Below are positions 47,301 to 55,000 of a DNA stretch of 64,000 bases, one piece after another (positions within the stretch are counted from its first letter, which is position 1; each line of letters starts with the position of its first letter). A model generated the notes under the pieces. It was not told where the DNA came from. It did no database searches and saw nothing but the letters and a program-made list of their open reading frames with translations. A program made the translations under genes and the position numbers. Source of the stretch: Agreia sp. COWG (GTDB taxonomy: Bacteria; Actinomycetota; Actinomycetes; Actinomycetales; Microbacteriaceae); NCBI RefSeq assembly GCF_904528075.1, contig NZ_LR882035.1, forward strand, positions 1,302,001-1,366,000. The letters are read 5' to 3'.

Positions 47301-47337
47301 GTTCCAGCTGGTCACCCTTCGAATCAGCAGGCGCTGA
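44308..47337 (+). CDS. Alpha-mannosidase, glycoside hydrolase family 38
   Basis: This 1009-residue enzyme hydrolyses alpha-mannosides and has no signal peptide, so it acts in the cytoplasm on imported sugars. The zinc and substrate motif GHAHIDSAWLWP is at about 262-273 (His263 and Asp267), the catalytic nucleophile should be Asp377 in WLPDSFGY, and NQFHDILPGSS is the third family motif. An N-terminal helical domain and a C-terminal beta domain flank the barrel. GTG 44308 has AAGGAG seven bases upstream. It closes the operon with the ABC importer. The frameshifted permease directly upstream may impair its substrate supply. Confidence 0.95.
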   Translation: MHENTDLIRARIRRFVSERIAPALYRTSSPLTVSAWEVPDEPVPFAEAIQQKFSPFEVGSSWGKPWGTTWFHVTGVVPAEWSSFEHMDTRTEILVDLGFLSGQSGFQAEGLVYDPRGRIVKAVEPFNNYVPIEVAPGGLVDVYLEAASNPDVGSDWSFQPTAVGDKTTAGTEPIYRLRRMDVALLDRAVWQLDRDIWTLLGLMDELSGDLPRTSEILRALEAVVDAMDPDDVSGTAHVGRGILAPVLALPAYASAHRVVAVGHAHIDSAWLWPVRETIRKCARTFSNVLQLMDDDPNFIFACSSAQQYAWMKEYYPQLFERIRERAIEGRFVPVGGMWVESDTNMPGGEALARQLLAGKSFFMREFGVEPLEVWLPDSFGYTAAFPQIVVAAGSKYFLTQKISWNETNTMPHHTFNWEGIDGTRVFTHFPPVDTYNSVLSGEELARAQRQYAEKGASNISLVPFGYGDGGGGPTREMLAAVERTESLEGSPRVTMATPRAFFEKAESSYPHPPIWSGELYLEFHRGTYTSQAKTKAGNRRSEHLLREAELWATAASIRTGADYPYERLEDAWHTVLLNQFHDILPGSSIAWVHQVAEASYEAVRLELEDMIARALAALAGPDAADQVMYNASPFPVSGIAALSAGVRVEHETPEATAKNGGFVLDNGVIRAEIDARGLLVSLVDLGTEREAIPIDDPGNVLQLFRDTPTQWDAWDIDDHYRRNKVELLEADSVELVTASGGSVTVRVDRSFGDSTVSQEIRLEANEATLHVVTSVDWREKQKLLKLAFPLDVHADRAASEIQFGHIYRPTHVNTSWDAARFETCAHRWVFAAEPGFGVAVANDSTYGHDIGRRTRTDGGTTTTVRESLLRAPTFPDPFADRGKHVFHTSVSITSDVLGAAAAGYRLNLPLREVPGAAMEPVVVSDSPAIVIEAVKLAEDRSGDVIVRLYEARGSQATGSISFGFDSGEITETDILERLVERHAIVSNEKRGVRVKLRAFQLVTLRISRR

Positions 47338-47355
47338 CCCTGGTCTCACCAGTCA

Positions 47356-47389
47356 CCGGCGGCGGCGGTTCTCAGCGCGTCGCCGCCGG
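47356..47389. terminator. Possible bidirectional terminator between GH38 and ppx-like gene
   Basis: CCGGCGGCG (47356-47364) pairs with CGCCGCCGG (47381-47389) around a 16-base loop between convergent genes. It overlaps the last codons of the phosphatase gene. It has no U-tract, so the call is weak. Confidence 0.4.
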
Positions 47390-48319
47390 GCGCCCATCCA
47401 GGGCATCGATGTAGCGCAGCACGATGCCCTCGCGGAGGGCCCACGGCGAGACGGTCATTGTCTGCACGTCGAACACCTTCATCGCCGTGCGCAGCACCAC
47501 CGCGCCGGCGAGGATCTGATAGCCGCGCTCAGGGGTGATGCCCGGCAGATACTCGCGCACGGTGCCGGGCATGGCTCGAAGCGACGGCTCCCACTCTTTG
47601 AGCCCGGCGTAGTGCAGCTGGGCAAGATCGCCGGTGCTCGGGTCGGAGGGGCCGCCGATCAGGCGCGCGAGGGAGCGGATCGTCTTCGAGGTGCCGACCA
47701 CGCGCTTCGGTCTCGGTCGGTCCGCGAAGAGGTCGTCCCGCAGCCGGGTCAGCTCGCCCCTGGCGTGCGAGCGCAGTTTGGAGATCGCGGCGGGAGACGG
47801 CGGATCCTCCGCGAGGAATTGCACGGTCGAGCGTCCCGCCCCGAGCGGGAGCGATGCCTGCACGTCGGGGTACTCGTCCGCGCCCTGGGCGATCTCGAAG
47901 GAGCCACCGCCGATGTCGAACAGCAGGATCTCGCCGGCCGACCAGCCTAGCCAGCGCCTGACGGCGAGCATGGTGATGCGCGCCTCGTCTTCCCCGGAGA
48001 GCACCTGGAGCGTCACCCCCGTCTCTCGGGAGATCCGTGCCAGCACCTCATCACCATTCGCTGCCTCCCGGATCGCGCTCGTCGCCGTGGAGATCAGGTC
48101 GTCGACGCCGATGTCTCGCGCCATCTCGGCGCACTCCTTCACGGCCGCCACGATGAGCCGAACGCCCTCCTCGACAATCGCCCCGTCGGCGTCGAGATAG
48201 CGCATCAGCCGCAGCGTGGAGCGCTGCGAGTGGTATGGAACGGGGCTCGCCCCCGGATGCGCGTCCACGACGAGCAGGTGAACGGTGTTGGATCCCACAT
48301 CGATGACGCCAAGTCGCAT
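47372..48319 (-). CDS. Ppx/GppA family exopolyphosphatase-like protein
   Basis: This 315-residue protein is an actin-like-fold phosphatase of the Ppx/GppA family. It shows LGVIDVGSNTVHLLVVDA at the N-terminus (phosphate 1 motif) and LLFDIGGGSFE (phosphate 2 motif). It probably hydrolyses polyphosphate or pppGpp. The length matches the short actinobacterial form that lacks the C-terminal HD domain. The ATG begins the conserved N-terminus MRLGVID, which fixes the start. Confidence 0.92.
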   Translation of the reverse strand: MRLGVIDVGSNTVHLLVVDAHPGASPVPYHSQRSTLRLMRYLDADGAIVEEGVRLIVAAVKECAEMARDIGVDDLISTATSAIREAANGDEVLARISRETGVTLQVLSGEDEARITMLAVRRWLGWSAGEILLFDIGGGSFEIAQGADEYPDVQASLPLGAGRSTVQFLAEDPPSPAAISKLRSHARGELTRLRDDLFADRPRPKRVVGTSKTIRSLARLIGGPSDPSTGDLAQLHYAGLKEWEPSLRAMPGTVREYLPGITPERGYQILAGAVVLRTAMKVFDVQTMTVSPWALREGIVLRYIDALDGRPAATR

Positions 48320-48406
48320 GACGGGGAGTCTATTGGTGTGGTGACTTATTCACGTTCCACGGGTCCAGGCGGCGGCGGCCGGTGTTGACTGGCAGAGGAG
48401 GATCTC

Positions 48407-49009
48407 ATGACCACACAACCCGAAGACCGGCTGGCCGCGGCCCTGGACGCGCCGAATGCGTCGGTGCGCCTGCAGGCCGCTCTGTCGGCGGGAACGTATC
48501 CCCGCTCGCCCTACGTCGAGGTGCTCATCGACCGCTGCGCCGTCGAAGGCGATTTTTTCGTGCGCGACATGCTGACCTGGGCGCTGATGCGGCATCCGGC
48601 GGATCTCACCGTGCCCCGACTCATCGAGGCCACGACGGCAGAGGCCGCCCAGTCGAGGAGCCAGGCCCTGCATACGCTGTCGAAGATCGGCGACCCGCGC
48701 GGCTGGTCCGCGGTCACCCGGGCTCTGCTGCGCGATGCCGACGACAGGGTCGCTCGGGCGGCGTGGCGGGCGGCGGTGATCCTTGCCCCGGTAGAGAGCA
48801 GGGAAGAACTCGCGGGGGCGATGGTCGGTCAGCTCGGGCGTGGCGACAGCGAGACACAGCTGAGCCTCAGCCGCGCGCTCGCGGAGCTCGGGGAGTGGGC
48901 CACGCCTGCACTCAGGGCCGCCGCGGACTACCCGGATGGCGCTGTGCGAGCCCACGCGCGCGCGATCGAGCGGCTCATAGCCGACTCGGAAGCCGCAGCG
49001 GGGGAGTAG
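48407..49009 (+). CDS. HEAT-repeat-like protein
   Basis: This 200-residue protein consists of short paired helices that look like HEAT or Armadillo-type repeats (HTLSKIGDPRGWSAVTRALL, then RVARAAWRAAVIL). The ribosome-binding site GAGGAGG is about six bases before the ATG. It probably mediates protein contacts; no catalytic residues are seen. No operon partner is apparent because it is convergent with the DoxX-like gene two bases downstream. Confidence 0.75.
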   Translation: MTTQPEDRLAAALDAPNASVRLQAALSAGTYPRSPYVEVLIDRCAVEGDFFVRDMLTWALMRHPADLTVPRLIEATTAEAAQSRSQALHTLSKIGDPRGWSAVTRALLRDADDRVARAAWRAAVILAPVESREELAGAMVGQLGRGDSETQLSLSRALAELGEWATPALRAAADYPDGAVRAHARAIERLIADSEAAAGE

Positions 49010-49011
49010 CC

Positions 49012-49512
49012 CTACGAGACCGTCTCGCCACCGGAGCGTGAGCGGTGGGCGTGCACTGCCTGCCACGCACCCGACGACCACAGAGCCCAGAGCACGAGCA
49101 CGGGCTGGAACAGCAGGCGGATGAACCGCGCCGCATCCGTGTTCAGTCCGAACGAGTCGGTGTGGGTGACCAGCTGCGAGATGTTGCCGGGAAGGATCGC
49201 GATGAAGAACGCGGCCACGACAAACCCGACCTGCACCCGGTAGCGCCCGAGGGTGATGAGCGACAGGCCCAAGACGATCTCGACGACACCGGATGCCACG
49301 ACCACGAAGTCTCCATCGATCGGCAGCCAGGTGGGAACCTGGGCCAGAAACGCCTGACGAGCGACCGTGAGGTGGCTGATGCCGGCCAGAAGGAGGAAGC
49401 CACCGAGGGCGATGCGGAAGATCGTGCGGAGAACGGTGGTGCGGGTCTTCTGGGGGGAGAGGAGGGTCACGTCACGACTTTCGGGTACTCGGGTCTGCGG
49501 CATCAGCGGCAC
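49012..49512 (-). CDS. DoxX-like membrane protein
   Basis: This protein of up to 166 residues has four hydrophobic helices (about 31-48, 63-83, 88-106 and 132-146 counted from the first ATG). A pattern such as IALGGFLLLAGISHLT is characteristic of the DoxX/DUF4149-like family of small membrane proteins. Function in actinobacteria is unclear; relatives form a redox complex with SodA and SseA in M. tuberculosis. The start could be ATG 49512, ATG 49503 or GTG 49470; none has a strong ribosome-binding site. Confidence 0.72.
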   Translation of the reverse strand: MPLMPQTRVPESRDVTLLSPQKTRTTVLRTIFRIALGGFLLLAGISHLTVARQAFLAQVPTWLPIDGDFVVVASGVVEIVLGLSLITLGRYRVQVGFVVAAFFIAILPGNISQLVTHTDSFGLNTDAARFIRLLFQPVLVLWALWSSGAWQAVHAHRSRSGGETVS

Positions 49513-49674
49513 TTAAACTCTCTCATCGTTTCGCACGCGCCCTTTCCCACTCGCGGGCATCGCGCTGCGGTGGTCGCGGTATTCGCCGGTCAGATGGGTG
49601 CCGGCTGTATTCTGCCGAGCGTTTGCTGCGAGTCTCTGATCGATGCCTCAGGCTCCTGTCGTTCGGGCCATCAC

Positions 49675-49694
49675 CGATATATCGTTGAGTATCG
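49675..49694. promoter_or_regulatory. Candidate PadR operator
   Basis: CGATATATCG (49675-49684) is a perfect 10-bp palindrome, and with the following TTGAGTATCG forms a 20-bp imperfect dyad. AT-rich GATATATC-like operators are typical of PadR regulators in actinobacteria. It is 25 bases before the padR ATG. Confidence 0.5.
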
Positions 49695-49718
49695 TTCGCG
49701 ACACAACCGGAGGTCATC

Positions 49719-50279
49719 ATGAGCAACGCATTCCCCACTGGCGGTTTCAACCTGGGCAACCTGGGCAACCCCGCCGACAGCATGTGGCAGGCCATGGAGC
49801 AGCTGCGTGCAACGTTCGACAAGAAGGTCGGAACGCGGATGGGCCGCGGCGATGTCCGCACCGCGGTGCTCGCCCTTCTGGCCGAGCAGCCGATGCACGG
49901 CTACCAGATCATTCGTGAGATCGACGAGCGCAGCGGCGGCAGCTGGAAGCCCAGTGCCGGATCCGTGTACCCCACTCTGCAGCTGCTGAGCGACGAGGGC
50001 CTCATCACCGCCGAGGAGTCGAACGGTCGCAAGACCTACGCCCTCACCGAAGAGGGTCGCGAGGCGGCTGCTGGTTCCGTCGAGTCCGCTCCGTGGGAGT
50101 CGGCGTCGAGCGGTTCGCACGAGAATGCCAAGTTCACCGCCCTGCCGAAGGCCGGCGTCGAGCTTGCCCAGGCGGCGGCCCAGGTCGGTCGCACGGGTAC
50201 TCCCGAGCAGGTGCAGCAGGCCGTGACGGTTCTCGACGAGGCTCGCAAGCGTCTCTACTCGATCCTCGCGCAGGACTGA
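49719..50279 (+). CDS. PadR family transcriptional regulator
   Basis: This 186-residue regulator contains a PadR winged HTH (about 45-110, DVRTAVLALLAEQPMHGYQI, then PSAGSVYPTLQLLSDEGLI) with the typical GYQI segment. A Gly/Asn-rich N-terminus and a helical C-terminus follow. The ribosome-binding site GGAGG lies before the ATG, and a palindrome typical of PadR operators lies upstream. It is followed after five bases by the UbiB-like kinase gene, so both are probably co-regulated. The ligand is unknown. Confidence 0.88.
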   Translation: MSNAFPTGGFNLGNLGNPADSMWQAMEQLRATFDKKVGTRMGRGDVRTAVLALLAEQPMHGYQIIREIDERSGGSWKPSAGSVYPTLQLLSDEGLITAEESNGRKTYALTEEGREAAAGSVESAPWESASSGSHENAKFTALPKAGVELAQAAAQVGRTGTPEQVQQAVTVLDEARKRLYSILAQD

Positions 50280-50284
50280 CAGGA

Positions 50285-51997
50285 GTGCCGTCGGTTCGCC
50301 GGGATCAGCCAGATTCGATACCCGGCGCGGGGGAGGGGCGCGCCCGCTACCGCCGCATCCTGCGTTTCGCCAGTTGGTACCTGGCCGTCACGTGGTGGTA
50401 CGAGATCATGCTGCCCAAGGTCGGGCTCACCAGAATCGCCGAACGCACGCGATCACGGCGCATGCTGCGATTCGCGCGCGCCTTTCACGTTCTGGCCCTC
50501 GACCTCGGCGGCTTGATGATCAAGGTCGGGCAGTTCATGTCGTCGCGCCTCGACGTGCTTCCGCCCGAGATCACGAAAGAGCTCGAGGGTCTGCAAGACG
50601 AGGTGCCACCGGTTCCGTTCGCCGAGATTCGAGCGCTTGCCGAGGCGCAGCTCGGCGTGCCGTTATCGCGCGCCTTCGCCAGGGTCGACGAGACGCCGGT
50701 TGCGGCGGCATCGCTGGGCCAGGCGCATCGGGCGCTGCTTGCACCCCTCGAGGCCGATGACGCGGGGCTCGTCGGGGTCGTACTGAAGGTGCAGCGGCCC
50801 GGCATCGACACGATCGTCGAGATCGACCTCGCTGCACTGCGCAAGGTGGGCGGCTGGTTGAGTCACATCCGCCTCGTCTACAGCCGGGTCGACATGCCCG
50901 CGCTGGTCGAGGAGTTCGCGGCGACGAGCCTCGAGGAGATCGACTACCTGCACGAGGCAGAGAACTCCGAGCGATTCGCAGCAGACTTCGCCGGTGACGA
51001 CCGCGTGGCCGTGCCGACGATCGTCTGGGCACGCACCACCCGCAAGGTGCTGACGCTCGAAGACGTGACCGCGATCAAGATCACCGACGGTGACGCCCTC
51101 CGCGCTGCGGGAATCGATCCTGCGGAGGTCGCGGACGTCTTCGCCGCCGTCATGTTCGACCAGATGTTCACGAACGGGTTCTTTCACGCCGATCCGCATC
51201 CGGGCAACATCTTCGTCACCCCGATCATCGCGGCCGAGGGCCAGCGACCCTGGAAGCTGACGTTCATCGACTTCGGCATGATGGGCGAGGTCCCGAACAA
51301 CACGCGAAGCGGCCTGCGAAAGCTGCTCATCGCGGCGGCATCCCGCGACGGTAAGGGCCTCGTCGACGCCATCCGCGACGTCGGGGTGCTGCTGCCGACC
51401 GCGGACACGCGCGAGCTCGAGAGGGCGATGACCGCACTCTTCGCCCGCTTCGGTGGCATGGGCTTCGCCGAACTGCGTGAGGTCGACCCCCGAGAGTTCC
51501 GCGACTTCGGCAATCAATTCAGCGAGGTCGTGAGGTCGCTTCCGTTCCAGTTGCCGGAGAACTTCCTGCTCATCATCCGTGCCATGTCACTCACCTCCGG
51601 CGTGTGCAGCGCGCTCGATCCGAGCTTCAACCTCTGGAACTCGGTCGAGCCGTACGCGGCGCAGCTGATTCGCGACGAACGTGGCAATGTCGTTCAAGAT
51701 CTCGCGCAGCAGGCCGTCGAGATCGCAGGGGTCGCACTACGGCTGCCGAAACGGCTCGATGCGCTCGTGACGCGCATCGAGGACGGCGCGATCGAGATCG
51801 CGTCGCCGCGGCTCGAGAAGCGTGTTGCTGCACTCGACCGAACGGCGAAGCGCCTCGGCTCCGTCCTCGTGTTCGGTGCCGTGCTCATCGCCGGCGCCCT
51901 GGTGAGGCCCGACGACACGGTGCTCGGAACGGTGCTGATGATCGCGTCGGCGCTTCCGCTGATCCACGCTCTCGTCACGGGCCGGCGGCCTAGTTGA
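50285..51997 (+). CDS. ABC1/UbiB-family atypical kinase
   Basis: This 570-residue protein belongs to the AarF/UbiB/ABC1 atypical kinase family. It shows the KxGQ motif (MIKVGQFMSSRLD, then PPEITKELEGLQDEVPP), the AAASLGQAH nucleotide-loop segment, the FFHADPHPGNIF catalytic loop and the IDFGMMG metal motif. Two hydrophobic helices lie at the C-terminus, so it is membrane-bound. Relatives act in quinone metabolism or lipid homeostasis. The GTG start (VPSVRRDQPD) is five bases after padR; the frame remains open upstream of it but overlaps padR in another frame. Its end overlaps the permease gene by eight bases. Confidence 0.86.
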   Translation: MPSVRRDQPDSIPGAGEGRARYRRILRFASWYLAVTWWYEIMLPKVGLTRIAERTRSRRMLRFARAFHVLALDLGGLMIKVGQFMSSRLDVLPPEITKELEGLQDEVPPVPFAEIRALAEAQLGVPLSRAFARVDETPVAAASLGQAHRALLAPLEADDAGLVGVVLKVQRPGIDTIVEIDLAALRKVGGWLSHIRLVYSRVDMPALVEEFAATSLEEIDYLHEAENSERFAADFAGDDRVAVPTIVWARTTRKVLTLEDVTAIKITDGDALRAAGIDPAEVADVFAAVMFDQMFTNGFFHADPHPGNIFVTPIIAAEGQRPWKLTFIDFGMMGEVPNNTRSGLRKLLIAAASRDGKGLVDAIRDVGVLLPTADTRELERAMTALFARFGGMGFAELREVDPREFRDFGNQFSEVVRSLPFQLPENFLLIIRAMSLTSGVCSALDPSFNLWNSVEPYAAQLIRDERGNVVQDLAQQAVEIAGVALRLPKRLDALVTRIEDGAIEIASPRLEKRVAALDRTAKRLGSVLVFGAVLIAGALVRPDDTVLGTVLMIASALPLIHALVTGRRPS

Positions 51998-53285
51998 GCG
52001 TTCGCTCGCCGGCCGGCCGCGGCATCCGGTGTCGGGCGAGCAGCCTGTACAGGATGCCAGCGGCCAGCACCATGATTCCGCCCACGATGGACGGCAGCGG
52101 GAGCGTCGAGACCAACAGCAGGCACCCCATCCCGCCCACAACCTGCGCGATCTTCGGGTAACGGCGAGCCGCCCCTGACTGCGTGAACGCCGCCGCGTTG
52201 GCGACCACGTAGTACAGCAGAACGCCGAAGGCCGAGAATCCGACGGCACCTCGCAGGTCTACCGAGAGAACGAGCGCGACGGTCGCGACCATCAGGGCGA
52301 GTTCGGCGCGGTACGGAACCCGGAATCGCGGGTGCACGGCTCCGAGCCAGCGTGGAAGGTCGCCCTCCCTCGCCATGGCCAGCGTCGTGCGGCCGACGCC
52401 CGCCATCAGTGCGAGCAGTGCCCCTAGTGACGCCGCTGCGGCGCCGATCCGCACGACGGGCACCGCCCAGAACCACGAGCGATCCCTCACGATGTCGATC
52501 AGAGGCGAACCGGATGCCGCGAGCCCCGCGGGACCCAACGACCCGAGCGCGGCGAGCGCCACGACCAGGTAAAGCACGAGGGTGATGCAGAGTGCGGCCA
52601 CGATGGCGCGGGGAATGGTGCGTGCCGGGTGTTTCACCTCTTCGCCCAGTGTGGCCAGACGCGCGTAGCCGGCGAAGGCGAAGAACAGCAGCCCCGCCGA
52701 CTGCAGGATGCCGTACCACCCCGGGTCGGCGAGACCATCGGGGTTGTCGGCGAGCCCGAGGCCACTGCCGTTCGCGGCCCAGCCGGACAGCCCGGCGACG
52801 ATGACCAGGGCGAGCACGACAAGCACCACGGCGACGATCACCCGCGTCAGCGCCACCGTGCGTGTGATGCCCAGGCAATTGACCACGGCGAGCACGACGA
52901 CGGCTGCCGCAGCCACCGGCTTCTCCCACCCGGATGGCGCGACGTACGCCGCGAAGACGAGCGCCATCGCGGCGCAGCTCGCCGTCTTGCCCACGACGAA
53001 GCTCCAGCCCGCGAAGAAGCCGGGCCATTCGCCGAGGCGTTCACGGCCATACAGATAGCTTCCGCCCGAACTCGGATACTGCGCGGCGAGCTGGGCCGAC
53101 GAGGTGGCGTTACAGAACGAGATGACGGCCGCGATCGCCAGTCCCACGAGCAGCCCCACGCCGGCGATCGCGGCTGCCGGCGCGAAGACCGAGAAGACGC
53201 CGGCGCCGATCATGGAGCCCATGCCGATCACGATGGCGTCGCGAAGGCCCAGTCGTCTGGCTAGCCGGGTCGAGTCTTCGGGCAT
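51990..53285 (-). CDS. APC family amino-acid permease
   Basis: This 431-residue transporter has about 12 membrane helices. The N-terminal helix carries the conserved Gly-rich segment VIGMGSMIGAGVFSVF, which is typical of amino-acid/polyamine/organocation carriers and contains the substrate-binding unwound region. The substrate cannot be told. The ATG at 53285 matches the usual short cytosolic N-terminus. It lies alone on the minus strand, convergent with the UbiB-like gene. Confidence 0.88.
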   Translation of the reverse strand: MPEDSTRLARRLGLRDAIVIGMGSMIGAGVFSVFAPAAAIAGVGLLVGLAIAAVISFCNATSSAQLAAQYPSSGGSYLYGRERLGEWPGFFAGWSFVVGKTASCAAMALVFAAYVAPSGWEKPVAAAAVVVLAVVNCLGITRTVALTRVIVAVVLVVLALVIVAGLSGWAANGSGLGLADNPDGLADPGWYGILQSAGLLFFAFAGYARLATLGEEVKHPARTIPRAIVAALCITLVLYLVVALAALGSLGPAGLAASGSPLIDIVRDRSWFWAVPVVRIGAAAASLGALLALMAGVGRTTLAMAREGDLPRWLGAVHPRFRVPYRAELALMVATVALVLSVDLRGAVGFSAFGVLLYYVVANAAAFTQSGAARRYPKIAQVVGGMGCLLLVSTLPLPSIVGGIMVLAAGILYRLLARHRMPRPAGERTLN

Positions 53286-53611
53286 GGGCAGAACTTAGCC
53301 CATCGGAGTAAAGCCCCGGGTCACCTGACCTCAGCTGGCGACCGGAGAACTCCTCGAGGCGATCAGCGGGCATGAAGGACGGTACGCCCTCCGGCAACTG
53401 CTCGGTTGCGTCAAGCTCTGTGCCGTGGTGAGAGGGCGATGTCCTCTGGAAGATCCCGTCGCCGAGCCCACCTGCAGGGCGTACGCCGCTCGTTTTGCCA
53501 GACTGAGTCACTACCCCCCCCTGCTTGGTCTGTCGGCGGTCGTTTATCAGCCTCCGGTGCGGGTGTCTAGCGGGGCTGAGCAAGTCGTCGAGCGCGGCCT
53601 AGGGTCGGCGT
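53286..53611. other. Gene-free interval with a C8 run
   Basis: No protein or RNA gene is supported in these 326 bases between the divergent permease and lipoprotein genes. It contains a run of eight C (53514-53521), a short palindrome GGTCACCTGACC (53319-53330) close to the permease start, and at its right end the lipoprotein -10 box. A minus-strand frame covers part of it but has no recognisable protein. Confidence 0.6.
53600..53605 (+). promoter_or_regulatory. Candidate -10 box before the small lipoprotein gene
   Basis: TAGGGT is six bases before ATG 53612, with no ribosome-binding site. It fits the leaderless pattern. Confidence 0.42.
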
Positions 53612-53815
53612 ATGAAACACGTGTGGACATCAGCAACCGTCGCAGCCGCGACGATCCTTCTTCTGGCCGGATGCACTGGCGAAGCACAGACAGACGGGTT
53701 CGTGGAGACGGCGGTCAATACGCCCACGGGAACGTCTACCCCGACGGAGTCACCGATGCCGACGCCGAGCGACGCTCCGGCCCCGACGCAGACTCCGCTC
53801 GAGACCGACAACTAG
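53612..53815 (+). CDS. Small predicted lipoprotein, 67 aa
   Basis: This 67-residue protein has a lipoprotein signal peptide with the lipobox LLAGC (Cys21). The mature part is a Thr/Pro-rich disordered stretch of about 46 residues ending ETDN. It could act as a spacer or envelope stress protein; no domain is visible. A strong hairpin follows directly after the stop. Confidence 0.7.
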   Translation: MKHVWTSATVAAATILLLAGCTGEAQTDGFVETAVNTPTGTSTPTESPMPTPSDAPAPTQTPLETDN

Positions 53816-53820
53816 ACGAA

Positions 53821-53858
53821 ACGGCGCGGCGATCGGCCGAAGCCGTTCGCCGCGCCGT
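53821..53858. terminator. Bidirectional terminator hairpin
   Basis: A perfect 11-bp stem ACGGCGCGGCG/CGCCGCGCCGT encloses 16 bases between the small lipoprotein and the convergent alcohol dehydrogenase gene. It can end transcription from both sides. Confidence 0.75.
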
Positions 53859-53881
53859 CTGACTGCGATCGTCGCGAAGGA

Positions 53882-54925
53882 CTACGCCAGCGTCGCGATG
53901 TCGATCACGAAGCGGTAGCGCACGTCGGACTTCAATACCCGCTCGTACGCCTCGTTGACCTCGTCGGCCGTCACCATCTCGGTCTCGGGAGCGATACCGT
54001 GCTCGGCGCAGAAGTCGAGCATCTCCTGAGTCTCACTGATGCTTCCGATTCCGGATCCGGCGAACGAGCGACGGTTGTTGAAGAGCGTGAACGCCTGCAC
54101 GGGCAGGGGCTCGGGCGGAGCGCCGACGCTAACCAGGGTGCCGTCGAGGCGCAAGAGCGACAGGTAGGCGTTGATGTCGATGAGGGCGCTCACCGAGTTG
54201 ATGATGAGGTCGAAGCTGCTCGCGAGGTTCTCGAACGTAGCGGGGTCACTCGTGGCGTAGTAGTGGTCGGCGCCGAGGCGGAGGCCGTCTTCCTGCTTGC
54301 TGAGGCTCTGTGACAGCACCGTGACCTCGGCGCCCATCGCGTGGGCGATCTTGACGGCCATGTGGCCGAGGCCGCCCATACCGACGACGGCGACCTTCTT
54401 GCCGGGGCCGGCGTTCCAGTGGGCGAGGGGGGAGTAGGTCGTCACGCCGGCGCAGAGCAGGGGAGCGGCCGATTCGAAGGGGATCGACTCGGGTACGCGC
54501 AGCACGAAGTCCTCGACGACCACGATGTGGGTGGAGTATCCGCCCTGCGTGATGCTTCCGTCGCGGTCGACGGAGGTGTACGTTCCCGTGTTGCCCTTGA
54601 GGCAGTACTGCTCGTCGCCCGACAGGCAGTTCACGCACTCGCGGCACGAGTTGACCATGCAGCCGACGCCGACTCGGTCGCCCACCTTGTGCAAGGTCAC
54701 GTCGGAGCCGATCTCGCTGACGGTGCCGACGATCTCGTGACCCACGACCTGCGGATACGTGATCTGGCCCCACTCGCCGCGCACGGTATGGATGTCGGAG
54801 TGGCAGATGCCCGAGTAGGCGATCTCGATGAGCACATCGCTCGGCCCGACCTCGCGGCGCTCGATGGTGGTTCGGATAAGAGGTTCAGTCGCAGACGTTG
54901 CTGCAATCGCATTCACAATAGGCAT
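53882..54925 (-). CDS. Zinc-dependent alcohol dehydrogenase, cinnamyl/YahK type
   Basis: This 347-residue oxidoreductase belongs to the medium-chain zinc family. [14 protein letters not shown] and GHEIVGTV carry the catalytic-zinc ligands, [15 protein letters not shown] with the preceding Cys gives the structural zinc cluster, and [19 protein letters not shown] binds NAD(P). The pattern resembles NADP-dependent aldehyde reductases such as YahK. The protein is cytoplasmic and stands alone. Confidence 0.92.
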   Translation of the reverse strand: MPIVNAIAATSATEPLIRTTIERREVGPSDVLIEIAYSGICHSDIHTVRGEWGQITYPQVVGHEIVGTVSEIGSDVTLHKVGDRVGVGCMVNSCRECVNCLSGDEQYCLKGNTGTYTSVDRDGSITQGGYSTHIVVVEDFVLRVPESIPFESAAPLLCAGVTTYSPLAHWNAGPGKKVAVVGMGGLGHMAVKIAHAMGAEVTVLSQSLSKQEDGLRLGADHYYATSDPATFENLASSFDLIINSVSALIDINAYLSLLRLDGTLVSVGAPPEPLPVQAFTLFNNRRSFAGSGIGSISETQEMLDFCAEHGIAPETEMVTADEVNEAYERVLKSDVRYRFVIDIATLA

Positions 54926-54959
54926 TACTTCACCCTATCCGCGGACGGTGAACCACTAA

Positions 54960-54987
54960 GGGCCATTGCACAAGCGTGCAATGGCCC
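54960..54987. terminator. Terminator hairpin downstream of the helicase gene
   Basis: GGGCCATTGCA (54960-54970) pairs perfectly with TGCAATGGCCC (54977-54987) around a six-base loop. It lies 13 bases after the helicase stop on the minus strand and probably ends that transcript. Confidence 0.8.
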
Positions 54988-55000
54988 CTATTGGATGGCG

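Noticed and set aside
53110..53583. Minus-strand frame of 157 codons upstream of the permease
   Set aside because: Its end overlaps the permease gene in another frame and no domain or ribosome-binding site is visible.
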